NCBI RefSeq assembly: GCF_003991585.1
Contig: NZ_PQSP01000003.1
Location: forward strand, 62,001 to 126,000
Reading direction: 5' to 3'
DNA from: Saezia sanguinis
GTDB lineage: Bacteria > Pseudomonadota > Gammaproteobacteria > Burkholderiales > Burkholderiaceae_C
Length of the DNA: 64,000 bases
The notes beneath the pieces were generated by a model. It saw nothing but the letters and a program-made list of their open reading frames with translations. It made no database searches and was not told where the DNA came from. Positions within the stretch are counted from its first letter, which is position 1, and each line of letters begins with the position of its first letter. Positions 44,854 through 54,008 of the stretch are shown piece after piece. Made by a program: the position numbers and the translations under genes.

Positions 44854-47706
44854 ATGAGTTCAACTGAAAAAAACAATTACCGAACAACCCTGAATCTGCC
44901 TGATACCAAATTTCCCATGCGCGGAGATTTGCCCAAGCGTGAACCGGGCTGGGTCAAAGGCTGGGAAGATAAAGGCATCTACAAAAAACTGCGCGCCGCC
45001 CGCTGCGATCACCCTAAATTTATCCTGCACGACGGCCCGCCTTATGCCAACGGCAAACTGCACATTGGTCACGCGGCCAACAAAATTCTCAAAGACATGA
45101 TCATCAAGGCCCGCCAGTTGGCCGGGTTCGATGCACAGTATGTGCCCGGCTGGGACTGCCATGGCCTGCCGATCGAAAACCAGATTGAGAAACAATTTGG
45201 CCGCAACCTCTCCCGTGCTGAGGTACAGGCGAAAAGCCGTGTCTACGCTGCCGAGCAGATCGAGCAGCAGATGGTCGACTTCAAGCGCCTGGGGGTTCTG
45301 GGAAACTGGGACAACCCCTACAAAACCATGAATTTTGGCAATGAAGCAGGTGAAATCCGCGCGCTGAAAAAAGTCATCGAACGTGGTTTTGTCTATCGCG
45401 GTTCCAAACCCGTGTACTGGTGCTTTGACTGCATGTCGTCGCTGGCTGAGTTTGAAATTGAATACGAAGACAAAAAATCGCAATCACTGGACGTGGCATT
45501 TGCCAGCGATGATCCGCAGGCGCTGGCAGCAGCATTTGGATTGACTGCCTTGCCAGATTCCAGCAAACCCGCCTACATTGTGATCTGGACCACCACGGCA
45601 TGGACAATTCCGGCCAACCAGGCGCTTAACGCAGGGCCACAGATTGAATATGCCCTGGTCGATACCGATAAAGGCTATCTGGTACTTGCCAGCAAACTGG
45701 TCAACGACTGCATGGAACGCTATGGCCTGCAAGGCAAAGTCATTTCTACAACCGTAGGCAGCAAGCTGGAAAACCTGCAGTTCCGCCACCCGCTTTATGA
45801 TGTGGATGCCGGGTACAAGCGCCTGTCTCCAGTTTACCTGGCTGACTACGCCACCGATGAAGACGGTACCGGTATTGTGCACTCGGCCCCTGCATACGGG
45901 CTGGATGACTTTTACTCCTGCACATCGCACGGGCTGAAAAATGAAGACATCCTCAACCCGGTACAAACCAATGGTGTTTATGCCGACAGCCTGCCGCTGT
46001 TTGGCGGCCTGTTGATCTGGGATGCCGTACCAAAAATTCTGGAAGTGCTGCAACAGGCCGGCAGGCTGCTTTCCACCAAAACCATCTCTCACAGCTACCC
46101 GCACTGCTGGCGCCATAAATCGCCAGTGATCTACCGTGCTGCGGCGCAATGGTTTATCCGCATGGATCAGGGGGAAGGTGTTTGCACCACAGACAAGGCC
46201 CCTTACAGTCTGCGTGAAAAATCCCTGGAAGTCATTGAACATACCACCTTTTATCCGGAAAACGGACGCACACGGCTGTATGACATGATTGCCCACCGCC
46301 CTGACTGGTGCATCAGCCGCCAGCGCAACTGGGGCGTACCGCTGCCATTTTTCCTGCATAAAGACACCGAAGAACTGCACCCCGATACATTGGCCCTGAT
46401 TGACAAAGCCGCTGAGCTCGTTGAACAGGGTGGCGTAGAGGCCTGGTCTAACCTGGACCCGAAAGAATGGCTGGGTGCAGACGCTGAAAACTACGTCAAG
46501 AGCAACGATATTCTGGACGTCTGGTTTGACTCCGGCACCACGCATTACCATGTGCTGCATGGCAGCCACCCGGAATCCGGACACGACCAGGGCCCCGAAG
46601 CCGACCTGTACCTGGAAGGCCACGACCAGCACCGCGGCTGGTTCCATTCATCGCTGCTGACTTCGGTCGCCATGAATGCGCGCGCACCTTACAAAGGCCT
46701 GCTGACACACGGATTTACCGTGGATGGACAGGGCCGCAAAATGAGCAAGTCGCTTGGCAACATTGTGGCTCCGCAGGAAATCAGCGACAAACTGGGCGCT
46801 GAAATCATTCGCCTTTGGGTTGCCTCTACCGACTACTCCGGCGACCTGGGCATTGACGACAAAATCCTTGCGCGTGTTGTCGACTCCTACCGGCGCATCC
46901 GCAATACCCTGCGCTTCATGCTGGCCAATACCAGCGACTTTGATCCGATTACCGACAAAGTTCAACTCCATGAACTGTTTGAAATCGATCAGTACATGCT
47001 GGCACGCATGGCAGAGTTTCAGGCGGATGTTCTCAAGCATTATGATGTATATGAATTTCATCCGGTGGTTGCCAAACTGCAAGTGTTCTGCTCGGAAGAT
47101 TTAGGTGCCTTCTACCTGGATGTGCTCAAAGACCGGCTTTACACCACGGCGCCCAAATCGCTCGCACGCCGCAGCGCGCAAACCACGCTCTGGCACCTGA
47201 CGCAAGCGATGCTGCGTCTGATGGCGCCGTTCCTGAGCTTCACGGCAGAAGAGGCCTGGGCCATTTTTGCCCCGGGCCAGTCTGAATCCGTTTTCATGGA
47301 ACAGTACTGGGACCTGCCGCTGCCCAGCAACAAGGAAGCCCTGAGTGTCAAATGGAAACGTCTGCAGGAAATCCGCGAACTGGCCAATAAAGAAATTGAG
47401 CTGCTGCGCGAAACCGGGCAGGTCGGCTCCTCATTGCAGGCCAACATCGAGATTACTGCCGGAGCAGACGACTATGGCCTGATGCACAGCCTGGGTGATG
47501 ATCTGAAGTTTGTCTTCATCACTTCGCACGCCACACTGGCTAAAGGTGAAGCATTGAGCATCAAAGTCAGCACCAGTACAGATGCCAAATGCGAACGCTG
47601 CTGGCACTACCGTGAAGAAGTCGGCCACAATGCCGACCATCCGACTTTGTGTAACCGCTGCATCAGCAACCTGTTTGGTACCGGCGAAGAGCGTACCTAT
47701 GTTTAA
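44854..47706 (+). CDS. ileS: Isoleucyl-tRNA synthetase
   Basis: Charges tRNA-Ile, with an editing domain against valine. The 950-residue class I enzyme begins [24 protein letters not shown], has the HIGH motif in [14 protein letters not shown] (about residue 72), the editing domain (about 200-420), KMSKS in [10 protein letters not shown] (about residue 631) and a C-terminal zinc-binding [12 protein letters not shown] ... CNRCISN. The bacterial-type (non-eukaryote-like) sequence suggests mupirocin sensitivity by family, an inference. The start at 44854 fits homologues; in-frame ATG 44845 and GTG 44839 are possible. Confidence 0.97.
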   Translation: MSSTEKNNYRTTLNLPDTKFPMRGDLPKREPGWVKGWEDKGIYKKLRAARCDHPKFILHDGPPYANGKLHIGHAANKILKDMIIKARQLAGFDAQYVPGWDCHGLPIENQIEKQFGRNLSRAEVQAKSRVYAAEQIEQQMVDFKRLGVLGNWDNPYKTMNFGNEAGEIRALKKVIERGFVYRGSKPVYWCFDCMSSLAEFEIEYEDKKSQSLDVAFASDDPQALAAAFGLTALPDSSKPAYIVIWTTTAWTIPANQALNAGPQIEYALVDTDKGYLVLASKLVNDCMERYGLQGKVISTTVGSKLENLQFRHPLYDVDAGYKRLSPVYLADYATDEDGTGIVHSAPAYGLDDFYSCTSHGLKNEDILNPVQTNGVYADSLPLFGGLLIWDAVPKILEVLQQAGRLLSTKTISHSYPHCWRHKSPVIYRAAAQWFIRMDQGEGVCTTDKAPYSLREKSLEVIEHTTFYPENGRTRLYDMIAHRPDWCISRQRNWGVPLPFFLHKDTEELHPDTLALIDKAAELVEQGGVEAWSNLDPKEWLGADAENYVKSNDILDVWFDSGTTHYHVLHGSHPESGHDQGPEADLYLEGHDQHRGWFHSSLLTSVAMNARAPYKGLLTHGFTVDGQGRKMSKSLGNIVAPQEISDKLGAEIIRLWVASTDYSGDLGIDDKILARVVDSYRRIRNTLRFMLANTSDFDPITDKVQLHELFEIDQYMLARMAEFQADVLKHYDVYEFHPVVAKLQVFCSEDLGAFYLDVLKDRLYTTAPKSLARRSAQTTLWHLTQAMLRLMAPFLSFTAEEAWAIFAPGQSESVFMEQYWDLPLPSNKEALSVKWKRLQEIRELANKEIELLRETGQVGSSLQANIEITAGADDYGLMHSLGDDLKFVFITSHATLAKGEALSIKVSTSTDAKCERCWHYREEVGHNADHPTLCNRCISNLFGTGEERTYV

Positions 47707-47748
47707 CCCAGGCGTTTTAGGGCGTGCTGACTAACCAACCAAGAATCT

Positions 47749-48279
47749 GTGGAAAAACAACCTTCTGAAAAAAAACCTCTCAGCAGACAGCGCCTGTTTT
47801 ATCTGTGGTGTGCACTGGCAGCAGCCCTGGTGGCTGCTGACCAGTGGATCAAACTGCTGATCGTTGAGCATTTCCGGTATGGTGAGGGCATCCCCATCAC
47901 CTCATTTTTTAATCTGGTACGTGTTCACAATACAGGAGCGGCTTTTTCCATGCTGGCCGATGCCGGGGGCTGGCAGCACTGGCTGTTTGCAAGCATTGCC
48001 ATCGTGGTGGCGGTGATCATTCTGTTCATGCTGCATAAGCACAGTCAGGAGCGCATATTTTCTCTGGCCCTCAGTTGCATACTGGGTGGCGCCATCGGCA
48101 ACCTGATTGACCGCCTGATGCATGGCTATGTGGTTGACTACCTGGATTTTTACTGGAAGATGTACCATTTTCCGGCGTTTAATCTGGCAGATACGGCCAT
48201 CACGGTCGGCGTGGGCCTGATCATTCTGAATGAGCTGCTCAACATCGGCAAAAAGAAAAAAGCCAACGCCAGCCACTAA
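47749..48279 (+). CDS. lspA: Lipoprotein signal peptidase
   Basis: Type II signal peptidase that cleaves prolipoproteins such as those encoded here (5180, 35701). The 176-residue protein has four helices and the two catalytic aspartates in GNLIDRLMHGYVVDYLDFYW and FNLADTAITVGVGLIILNE. It appears to start with GTG at 47749; the ribosome site is weak. It follows ileS by about 40 bases and its last four bases overlap the convergent FUSC gene. Confidence 0.95.
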   Translation: MEKQPSEKKPLSRQRLFYLWCALAAALVAADQWIKLLIVEHFRYGEGIPITSFFNLVRVHNTGAAFSMLADAGGWQHWLFASIAIVVAVIILFMLHKHSQERIFSLALSCILGGAIGNLIDRLMHGYVVDYLDFYWKMYHFPAFNLADTAITVGVGLIILNELLNIGKKKKANASH

Positions 48280-50282
48280 GCCTGCGGACTTTCCTTCAAT
48301 GCTTCTTTCGAAGGCTTGCGGGCAAACTGGAGCAACCGCTCGCAGGCGGTCAGCGCATCCACGGCTTCATAAAGCACATCCGATGCCGGATCATCGGCAT
48401 TTTCTTTGGCCAGATTCCACACGGCCCGAATCGCCCCATGCGTATCGTCGGCAAAGTAAGTCAGCGCCTGCAAACCTTGTTGTGCCACAGGCGTTCTCAG
48501 GCGTTGCAGCCTGACAATGACTGAGCCCAGATTCAATACGCCCAAAATACCCAGCGGTGCTTTGTTGCGCAATGCTTTGGCCGCACCCAGATGCAACATC
48601 ATTCTGAGCACTTCACGCTCTGAACGGGCCTGCCAGTCCTTTTCGGCATCGGTGTATTTGCTGAAATAATCACCGCTTCGCTCCAGCATGCGCTGAAGGT
48701 CGCGAATCAGCTTGGTCACCGTCATATAGGCCTGGTCATCGGCCCGCCGGGGCAACAGCCACAAGCTGGCCAGGCATGCACCAGCCACACCCAGCACTAC
48801 CGCCACCGAATCCACCACAATCTGACCGGTCGTGGCGGCAACAGCCGGAAACATGATCTGCCCCACCAGGAAAAAATTCATATTGGCATCCAGCGCCGGC
48901 CCTGCGGTTTTGCTGCTGGTGCGCGCCAGGCCACCGACAAGCAGGAAAGGAATCAGTGACAGCATCAACTGCGGCAATGTGCTGACATAAGGCTGAATCA
49001 AAAGCCGGTATGCCAGTGCGACAACAGACCCGACCACAACGCCGGTAAACAGGATCTTCATCATGATGCGCGGGTAAGGGAACGATGCCAGTATCAGACA
49101 AAACATGCATGTCCCCAGCGCCATCAGATCCGCCGCATGGCTGCCGGAAACCCAGGCCAGCAAAGACACCGCCAATGTGGTCACCCCGGCCGACAGCGCG
49201 CTTTGTTTGGCCCAGTCAATTTCCGCTGCAGTCGCCAGCTTGGGCGGGCTGACCCTCAGCCTTCCGCCGGCCTCCAGCTTGTCAACGCCATGGTAAAGCG
49301 CTTTTTCTGCTGCCACCAGTTGTTCCAGCGAGTGATTCAAACGCTGCGCCATGTCAGAAGTGACCGGGGGGTGATTCAACAGCACTTCCGGATGTTGCAG
49401 CAACGCCTTAAACGCCTCATCATCCTGGCGCAACTGTGTTGTCAGCTGGCTCATGTAATCGACCAGAATCTGAACCTCTTCATCCTGCACCGTGCGGCCC
49501 TCTTCATGCTGGCGCTGCCGGTAAATCGCCGCCGCAGAAGCCATCACTTCCATTGAGGATGCAATCAGCGCTTCGACATGACGCAACTGCCTGTGCCCTG
49601 TCACCGAGCCCGCCGCCACGGTGTGCGCACTGCTTTCCAGTTGCGACATGCGCAGCAAAACATCCTGCTCATGTTCATAGGCCGCATCCAGTGGTGCGCC
49701 CTGCAGCAGCCGCACAGCAAATTCAACGGCGTCGGCCACCAGCAGCCTGGCCTGGGTGTAATACTCACGCCGTGATGCCTTGGGCGTATAAAAACTCATC
49801 ACAATGGTCACCACCAGCACCCCGATCAAGGTGCACAGCACACGCGACCAGGCCAGATCGGGCTGATAGCTGTTGGTTAAAGCCGAAGGCAGCACCACCA
49901 CACCTGCGGTAATACCTGCCAGCATCACACCATAAGGATAAATGCCTTTGATCAAATGCATGGCTCCGGCACATACCGTGGCCCATAAGGAAAGCAGCAC
50001 AATCTGCAACAGCGCATGGGGGGCACACCACAAAATGACAAACCCAACCGCAGCGCCCAAAGCGGTCCCCAGTACACGCATGAGCGCCCGCTCGAACAGC
50101 ATGCCGCGCAGCGGCTGAACCACCACCCATACTGCCATGGCCGCCCAGTACGCATTGGCCATATGCCAGATAGAGGCAATGGCAAATGCCAGCCAGGCAG
50201 CCAACGCCATCAACAGCCCCCGCTTGACGGCGGCCGCATCCAACCCCAGAGACTGGCCCCAAAACTCTTTCACACTGTTCAA
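48276..50282 (-). CDS. FUSC-family exporter (YccS/AaeB-like)
   Basis: A 668-residue inner-membrane protein built from two halves, each with about five or six helices (residues 20-165 and about 370-500) followed by cytosolic helical domains, the layout of the fusaric acid resistance / aromatic-acid exporter family (FUSC, YccS-N). Markers are MANAYWAAMAVWVVVQPLRGMLFERALMRVLGTALGAAVG (in parts) and TTGQIVVDSVAVVLGVAGACLASLWLLP. AaeA-type adaptor genes are absent, as with YccS. Substrate unknown. It converges on lspA with a four-base overlap. Confidence 0.87.
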   Translation of the reverse strand: MNSVKEFWGQSLGLDAAAVKRGLLMALAAWLAFAIASIWHMANAYWAAMAVWVVVQPLRGMLFERALMRVLGTALGAAVGFVILWCAPHALLQIVLLSLWATVCAGAMHLIKGIYPYGVMLAGITAGVVVLPSALTNSYQPDLAWSRVLCTLIGVLVVTIVMSFYTPKASRREYYTQARLLVADAVEFAVRLLQGAPLDAAYEHEQDVLLRMSQLESSAHTVAAGSVTGHRQLRHVEALIASSMEVMASAAAIYRQRQHEEGRTVQDEEVQILVDYMSQLTTQLRQDDEAFKALLQHPEVLLNHPPVTSDMAQRLNHSLEQLVAAEKALYHGVDKLEAGGRLRVSPPKLATAAEIDWAKQSALSAGVTTLAVSLLAWVSGSHAADLMALGTCMFCLILASFPYPRIMMKILFTGVVVGSVVALAYRLLIQPYVSTLPQLMLSLIPFLLVGGLARTSSKTAGPALDANMNFFLVGQIMFPAVAATTGQIVVDSVAVVLGVAGACLASLWLLPRRADDQAYMTVTKLIRDLQRMLERSGDYFSKYTDAEKDWQARSEREVLRMMLHLGAAKALRNKAPLGILGVLNLGSVIVRLQRLRTPVAQQGLQALTYFADDTHGAIRAVWNLAKENADDPASDVLYEAVDALTACERLLQFARKPSKEALKESPQA

Positions 50283-50423
50283 CCTTCAAATACCGTGTTA
50301 TTCAACACCCGCTTTTTTCTGCAGCCCACAACACTGTGGTGAAACAGGCTGGCGCATCATTTTCGCGCTTTTCACCGCCATATTCACCACCGCGTTTGTT
50401 CATCAAAGCATGGTTCGACATCC
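50283..50423. other. Gap upstream of the FUSC gene
   Basis: The first part of an 882-base gene-free stretch (50283-51164). It must contain the FUSC promoter; no clear box was found. The stretch continues with the inverted-repeat element at 50424-50691 and then 470 bases without a supported gene. Confidence 0.35.
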
Positions 50424-50691
50424 AGGGTCAGGGCTTATTAAATAGGGCGTTACGCAAGTGTGAAAGGAAGATGCAGCACAAGGCGCTGGAGCGCGCCGCG
50501 TAACAGGTTACGCAAGCACGAGACAACGCAGTGATGCGCTTGATAGCACATTTACCCTTCGGGTTTGTTGGAATGAAGCTATTGACCGCGTTTCTCAGCT
50601 CAGCAAAGGCTCTACCATTGCCTTCGCTTCACGCCTTGTCCTACCCCCATTCCAGCAAACGTAACCTCTCTATTTAATAAGCCCTGACCCT
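50424..50691. mobile_element. MITE-like element with 22-base perfect terminal inverted repeats
   Basis: A 268-base stretch is bounded by AGGGTCAGGGCTTATTAAAT... (50424-50445) and its exact reverse complement (50670-50691). Pairing continues imperfectly inward through GTTACG. Inside lie a palindrome GCGTAAC-AG-GTTACGC (50498-50513), a direct repeat GTTACGCAAG (50449-50458 and 50507-50516), and a nested near-perfect inverted repeat GTTTGTTGGAATG (50563-50575) / CATTCCAGCAAAC (50648-50660). No transposase frame fits inside, so it looks like a non-autonomous element or a structured RNA gene. No target-site duplication is visible at its borders. Confidence 0.65.
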
Positions 50692-51164
50692 AATCAACTG
50701 AAATGACTTTTGCATCATGATTCAAGCGTGCAACACATTGCGTCATTGCGAGAAAGCCTTTGCCCAAATACAAAAAAACACACGCCATTCCCATACCGTG
50801 GCATCTGCCATGGCATACCAGCTTGCTGTACATACAGGTTGCTCAGGATGTTCTGTCAATGCAAAACGCGTGTTTTTCGCACCACCTATTGCAGCAACGC
50901 ATCCTGCCATACCGCATACTGCAGGCCATTCTTCGTATATTCAGGCCTGCGGGTATCAGCATGAAGAGGAATCCATTCCCTGTACTGCTCGCATCATGAA
51001 TACAGAGAAGGCATGACAATCAAATTATTCAGTTTTATCTTTTCATTTTAAAACGCAGCGCATCTTTTTTCAGCGCACAATCACAATCCGCACCATCACC
51101 ACTAGGGTTAACACCGACGTACAATACAGGCTGTATATTTTTCACATTGTGACAGGTTGCACCC
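50692..51164. other. Gene-free stretch before the phosphoribosyltransferase gene
   Basis: About 470 bases. Several overlapping open frames (50710-51016) are rich in His, Cys and Ala and look like chance frames. No repeat, hairpin with T run or RNA gene was recognised. The promoter of the 51165 gene is expected here. Confidence 0.35.
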
Positions 51165-51869
51165 ATGACAGATTCTTTTGCGCCCTATTTTGCGCACATC
51201 CATCCTGCGGGTTATCGCAAAACGGCCCCGGCGTCCAACGATACATTCAATCATCGCTACCTCATTAAACTCTCTGATGCCAGTTGGCTTGAAATACCGC
51301 TCTGTGCCCTGCCCGGCGACCAGCAGGCCATTGCGCTGCTCATGTCCAACCAGTGCCCTTTGAGCGTCACAGAACACCTGAGCGGCCTGATCGCGGAAAA
51401 AGCCGCCATGTTCCAGCCGGAAAGCATCGTCGCCATCCCCACCATGGGGCTGGAATATGGCAGCCGGGTTGCCGCCAAACTGCGTATGGAACATTATGTT
51501 GCCATGGGGTTCTCGCATAAATTCTGGTATGACGAACACCTGAAAGAAGCGGTCGTATCGTCCACCAGCCCCGACCAGCGCAAATTCCTGTATCTGGATC
51601 CGGCACTGCTCAACCGTGTTCAGGGCAAGCGGGTCGTGATTGTTGATGATGTCATCAATACCGGGGCCAGCATGCTGGCGGCAACACGCCTGCTGCGACG
51701 TGCCGGTGCCGAAGTGGCGGGCATTGTGGTTGCACTGACGGAGGGGTATGCCTGGCGGGAAACCCTGTCAGATATCTCCATCATGATGCCTGACAAAGTC
51801 AGCGCTGCCGGGCACATTCCGCTGTTCATGAAAAAAGGCAGTGCCTGGGTTGCACAACCCGATACATGA
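51165..51869 (+). CDS. Phosphoribosyltransferase family protein
   Basis: A 234-residue type I phosphoribosyltransferase-fold protein. The PRPP-binding loop is VVIVDDVINTGASMLAATRLL (about residues 159-179; two acidic residues and TGAS), and a flexible-loop/substrate part is TMGLEYGSRVAAKLRMEHYVAMGFSHKFW. The N-terminal 60 residues (YFAHIHPAGYRKTAPASNDTF) are not a pattern I can assign, so the base is unknown; it may be a regulator or a salvage enzyme of the adenine/xanthine type. It lies 62 bases upstream of the TSUP permease on the same strand, suggesting a shared role. Confidence 0.8.
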   Translation: MTDSFAPYFAHIHPAGYRKTAPASNDTFNHRYLIKLSDASWLEIPLCALPGDQQAIALLMSNQCPLSVTEHLSGLIAEKAAMFQPESIVAIPTMGLEYGSRVAAKLRMEHYVAMGFSHKFWYDEHLKEAVVSSTSPDQRKFLYLDPALLNRVQGKRVVIVDDVINTGASMLAATRLLRRAGAEVAGIVVALTEGYAWRETLSDISIMMPDKVSAAGHIPLFMKKGSAWVAQPDT

Positions 51870-51931
51870 GCCTATGCACTGTGACACCTCTTTTTAACGG
51901 CCATATCCACATCAAAAGTCTCTAAGCAATT

Positions 51932-52672
51932 ATGGAAATCATCGTTGTTGTTGCGTTAGGGGCAATCATTGCCGGCTTTGTCCAAGGCGTCTCAGGCTTT
52001 GCCTTCGGCATGGTCTCCATGTCCATCTGGGTTTGGGTTCTGGACCCTCATGTTGCAGCAGCACTGGTGGTTTTTGGTGCACTGACCGGCCAGATCATGG
52101 CGGCGTTCACCGTCAAGCGCGGCTTTCACTTTCGCATGCTCTGGCCCTATTTGGTGGGCGGACTGCTGGGCGTGCCCATCGGGGTAACGCTGCTGCCCAT
52201 GATGGATGTCAACTGGTTCAAATTTTTCCTGGGCGTGTTTCTGGTGATCTGGTGCCCAACCATGCTGTTTTTAAAAAACCTGCCCCGGCTCAGCCCGAAC
52301 CATCGGGTGCTCAACGGCATTGTCGGTATTCTGGGGGGGGCAATGGGTGGCATCGGCGGGTTTGCTGGTGTTTTGCCTTCCTTATGGTGTACCTTGTGCA
52401 CCTATGACAAGGATGTACAGCGCAGCATCATCCAGAATTTCAGCCTGACCATGCTCTCGGTCACCATGATCACCTACATCGCCACAAATCTGGTTGCTCC
52501 TGAGACATTGCCTTTGTTTGCTGTCGTACTACCCGCCATGCTGGTCCCGACATGGCTGGGGATGCGTGTCTACACGCGCATCAACCCGGTGGCTTTTCGG
52601 CGGCTGATTCTGGCATTATTGACCCTGTCCGGCATCTCCATGCTGATTTCATCCATCCCCAAGCTGCTTTGA
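51932..52672 (+). CDS. TSUP (TauE/SafE) family permease
   Basis: A 246-residue membrane protein with seven or eight helices and the family repeat: AGFVQGVSGFAFGMVSMSIW near the N-terminus and GIVGILGGAMGGIGGFAGVLPSLW in the second half. Members export or import sulfonates, sulfite or other organic anions. The preceding gene is a phosphoribosyltransferase; a nucleobase or related anion is one possible substrate, but this is guesswork. Confidence 0.87.
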   Translation: MEIIVVVALGAIIAGFVQGVSGFAFGMVSMSIWVWVLDPHVAAALVVFGALTGQIMAAFTVKRGFHFRMLWPYLVGGLLGVPIGVTLLPMMDVNWFKFFLGVFLVIWCPTMLFLKNLPRLSPNHRVLNGIVGILGGAMGGIGGFAGVLPSLWCTLCTYDKDVQRSIIQNFSLTMLSVTMITYIATNLVAPETLPLFAVVLPAMLVPTWLGMRVYTRINPVAFRRLILALLTLSGISMLISSIPKLL

Positions 52673-53025
52673 GTACACAGGACGCCAGTTTTCCTTCACA
52701 GCATTCTGTTTCTGCCGGCAAGCCTCTTTGCGTTTCAACTGTGAAGAACGCGGCAGGTTTCGATAGATTGTTGTATTTTGTGCACAGCAAAATTAACTTC
52801 CCATTTTATGCAAAACTTTTCGGCATATTGTGAATTAAATCCCTTTGTTTTAATTGATATATAGCGGTAAATATGGTACCCTGTGCAGTGCACCAGATGC
52901 ATTTTTTTGCATTGCACTAATTTGCATCCATGTACCAACGGATCTGCCTACCCAAACAGCGACGTGGTTCTTGGTGACAGCTATAAAGATCACACTTCTT
53001 TTTCCTCTCACAGAGGTAACGCCAA
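52673..53025. other. Leader and promoter region of pta
   Basis: 353 bases without a gene. AT-rich sequence at 52845-52875 (TTGATATATAG) may hold the promoter. At 52887-52918 AGTGCA and ATGCA pair with TGCAT and TGCACT (11 pairs, one four-base bulge, loop of six T), a hairpin about 110 bases before the start codon. It could act in the pta leader. Confidence 0.4.
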
Positions 53026-53967
53026 ATGACAAAAAATCACTATCAAGAACTTCTACAGCTTTGTAAAAACATCCCACCGGTACCGACAGCCGTTGTACAC
53101 CCCTGCGAATCCAGTGCGCTGCAAGGAGCACTTGAAGCAGCAGAACTCGGCCTGATTGATCCGATTCTGGTTGGCCCGGAACAAAAAATCAAATCCGTGG
53201 CGCAGGAAGCCGGACTGGATCTGGGCAACTACCGGATTGAATCTGTCGAACACAGCCATGCAGCAGCCAAACGCGGTGTTGAACTGGTTCGTGAAGGACG
53301 CGCCGCCATGATGATGAAAGGCAGCCTGCACAGCGATGAACTGCTCTCCGCAGTAGCATCCTCCAGTACCGGGTTGCGCACGGCTCGCCGTTTAAGCCAT
53401 GTTTTCGCAATGAACGTGCCCAGCTACCACAAACCCCTGTTCATTACCGATGCGGCGGTCAACATCGCCCCCAACCTGGACGAAAAAGCCGATATCTGTC
53501 GCAATGCCATTGACCTGCTGAAAGTGCTGGGCATTGATCGCCCCAAACTGGCTTTGCTGTCTGCGGTGGAAACCGTCACCGCCAAACTGCCCTCCACCCT
53601 GGAAGCTGCTGCGCTGGTGGTCATGTCGCACCGTGGTCAGATTGAAGGCGGTATTCTGGATGGCCCGCTGGCATTTGACAACGCCATCAACGCCGAGGCC
53701 GCACGCATCAAAGGTATTGTGTCCGAGGTTGCCGGAGATCCTGATGTGCTGGTGGTGCCGGATCTGGAATCTGGTAACATGGTCGCCAAACAGCTGATAT
53801 ACCTGGCAGGTGCACAGGCTGCAGGCATAGTTTTGGGGGCTCGCGTACCCATTGTACTGACCAGCCGCTCAGACCCCGCGCCCGCCCGTATCTCCAGTTG
53901 TGTACTGTGTGTACTGCTGGCAGATGCGCAGCAAAAACAGGCTGCCAGCGCACTTGTCAAAAACTGA
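53026..53967 (+). CDS. pta: Phosphate acetyltransferase (short form, Pta/Ptb family)
   Basis: Interconverts acetyl-CoA and acetyl-phosphate. The 313-residue protein is the short, catalytic-domain-only form, without the DRTGG regulatory part of E. coli Pta. Motifs include ALEAAELGLIDPILVGPEQKI, MMMKGSLHSDELLSAV, SHVFAMNVP, ITDAAVNIAPNLDEKADI and VVPDLESGNMVAKQLIYLAGAQAAGIVLGARVPIVLTSRSD. The form MKG.LHTDELLS resembles phosphate butyryltransferase/acetyltransferase relatives, so other acyl-CoA substrates are possible. AckA follows 41 bases downstream. Confidence 0.92.
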   Translation: MTKNHYQELLQLCKNIPPVPTAVVHPCESSALQGALEAAELGLIDPILVGPEQKIKSVAQEAGLDLGNYRIESVEHSHAAAKRGVELVREGRAAMMMKGSLHSDELLSAVASSSTGLRTARRLSHVFAMNVPSYHKPLFITDAAVNIAPNLDEKADICRNAIDLLKVLGIDRPKLALLSAVETVTAKLPSTLEAAALVVMSHRGQIEGGILDGPLAFDNAINAEAARIKGIVSEVAGDPDVLVVPDLESGNMVAKQLIYLAGAQAAGIVLGARVPIVLTSRSDPAPARISSCVLCVLLADAQQKQAASALVKN

Positions 53968-53995
53968 TTCGGGCGTTTACCGGATCTTTTGCATC

Positions 53996-54000
53996 AGGAG
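53996..54000 (+). promoter_or_regulatory. Ribosome-binding site deciding the ackA start
   Basis: AGGAG lies eight bases before the GTG at 54009, favouring this start over ATG 54036 and over longer frames that overlap pta. Confidence 0.75.
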
Positions 54001-54008
54001 ATTTTGGC

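Noticed and set aside
45484-46647. A 387-codon open frame on the minus strand within ileS
   Set aside because: It is fully antisense to ileS, which has all class I synthetase motifs; the antisense frame has no domain and reflects codon bias.
50710-51016. Overlapping frames of 79-99 codons downstream of the inverted-repeat element
   Set aside because: Three overlapping frames of similar composition with no start signal; none matches a family.
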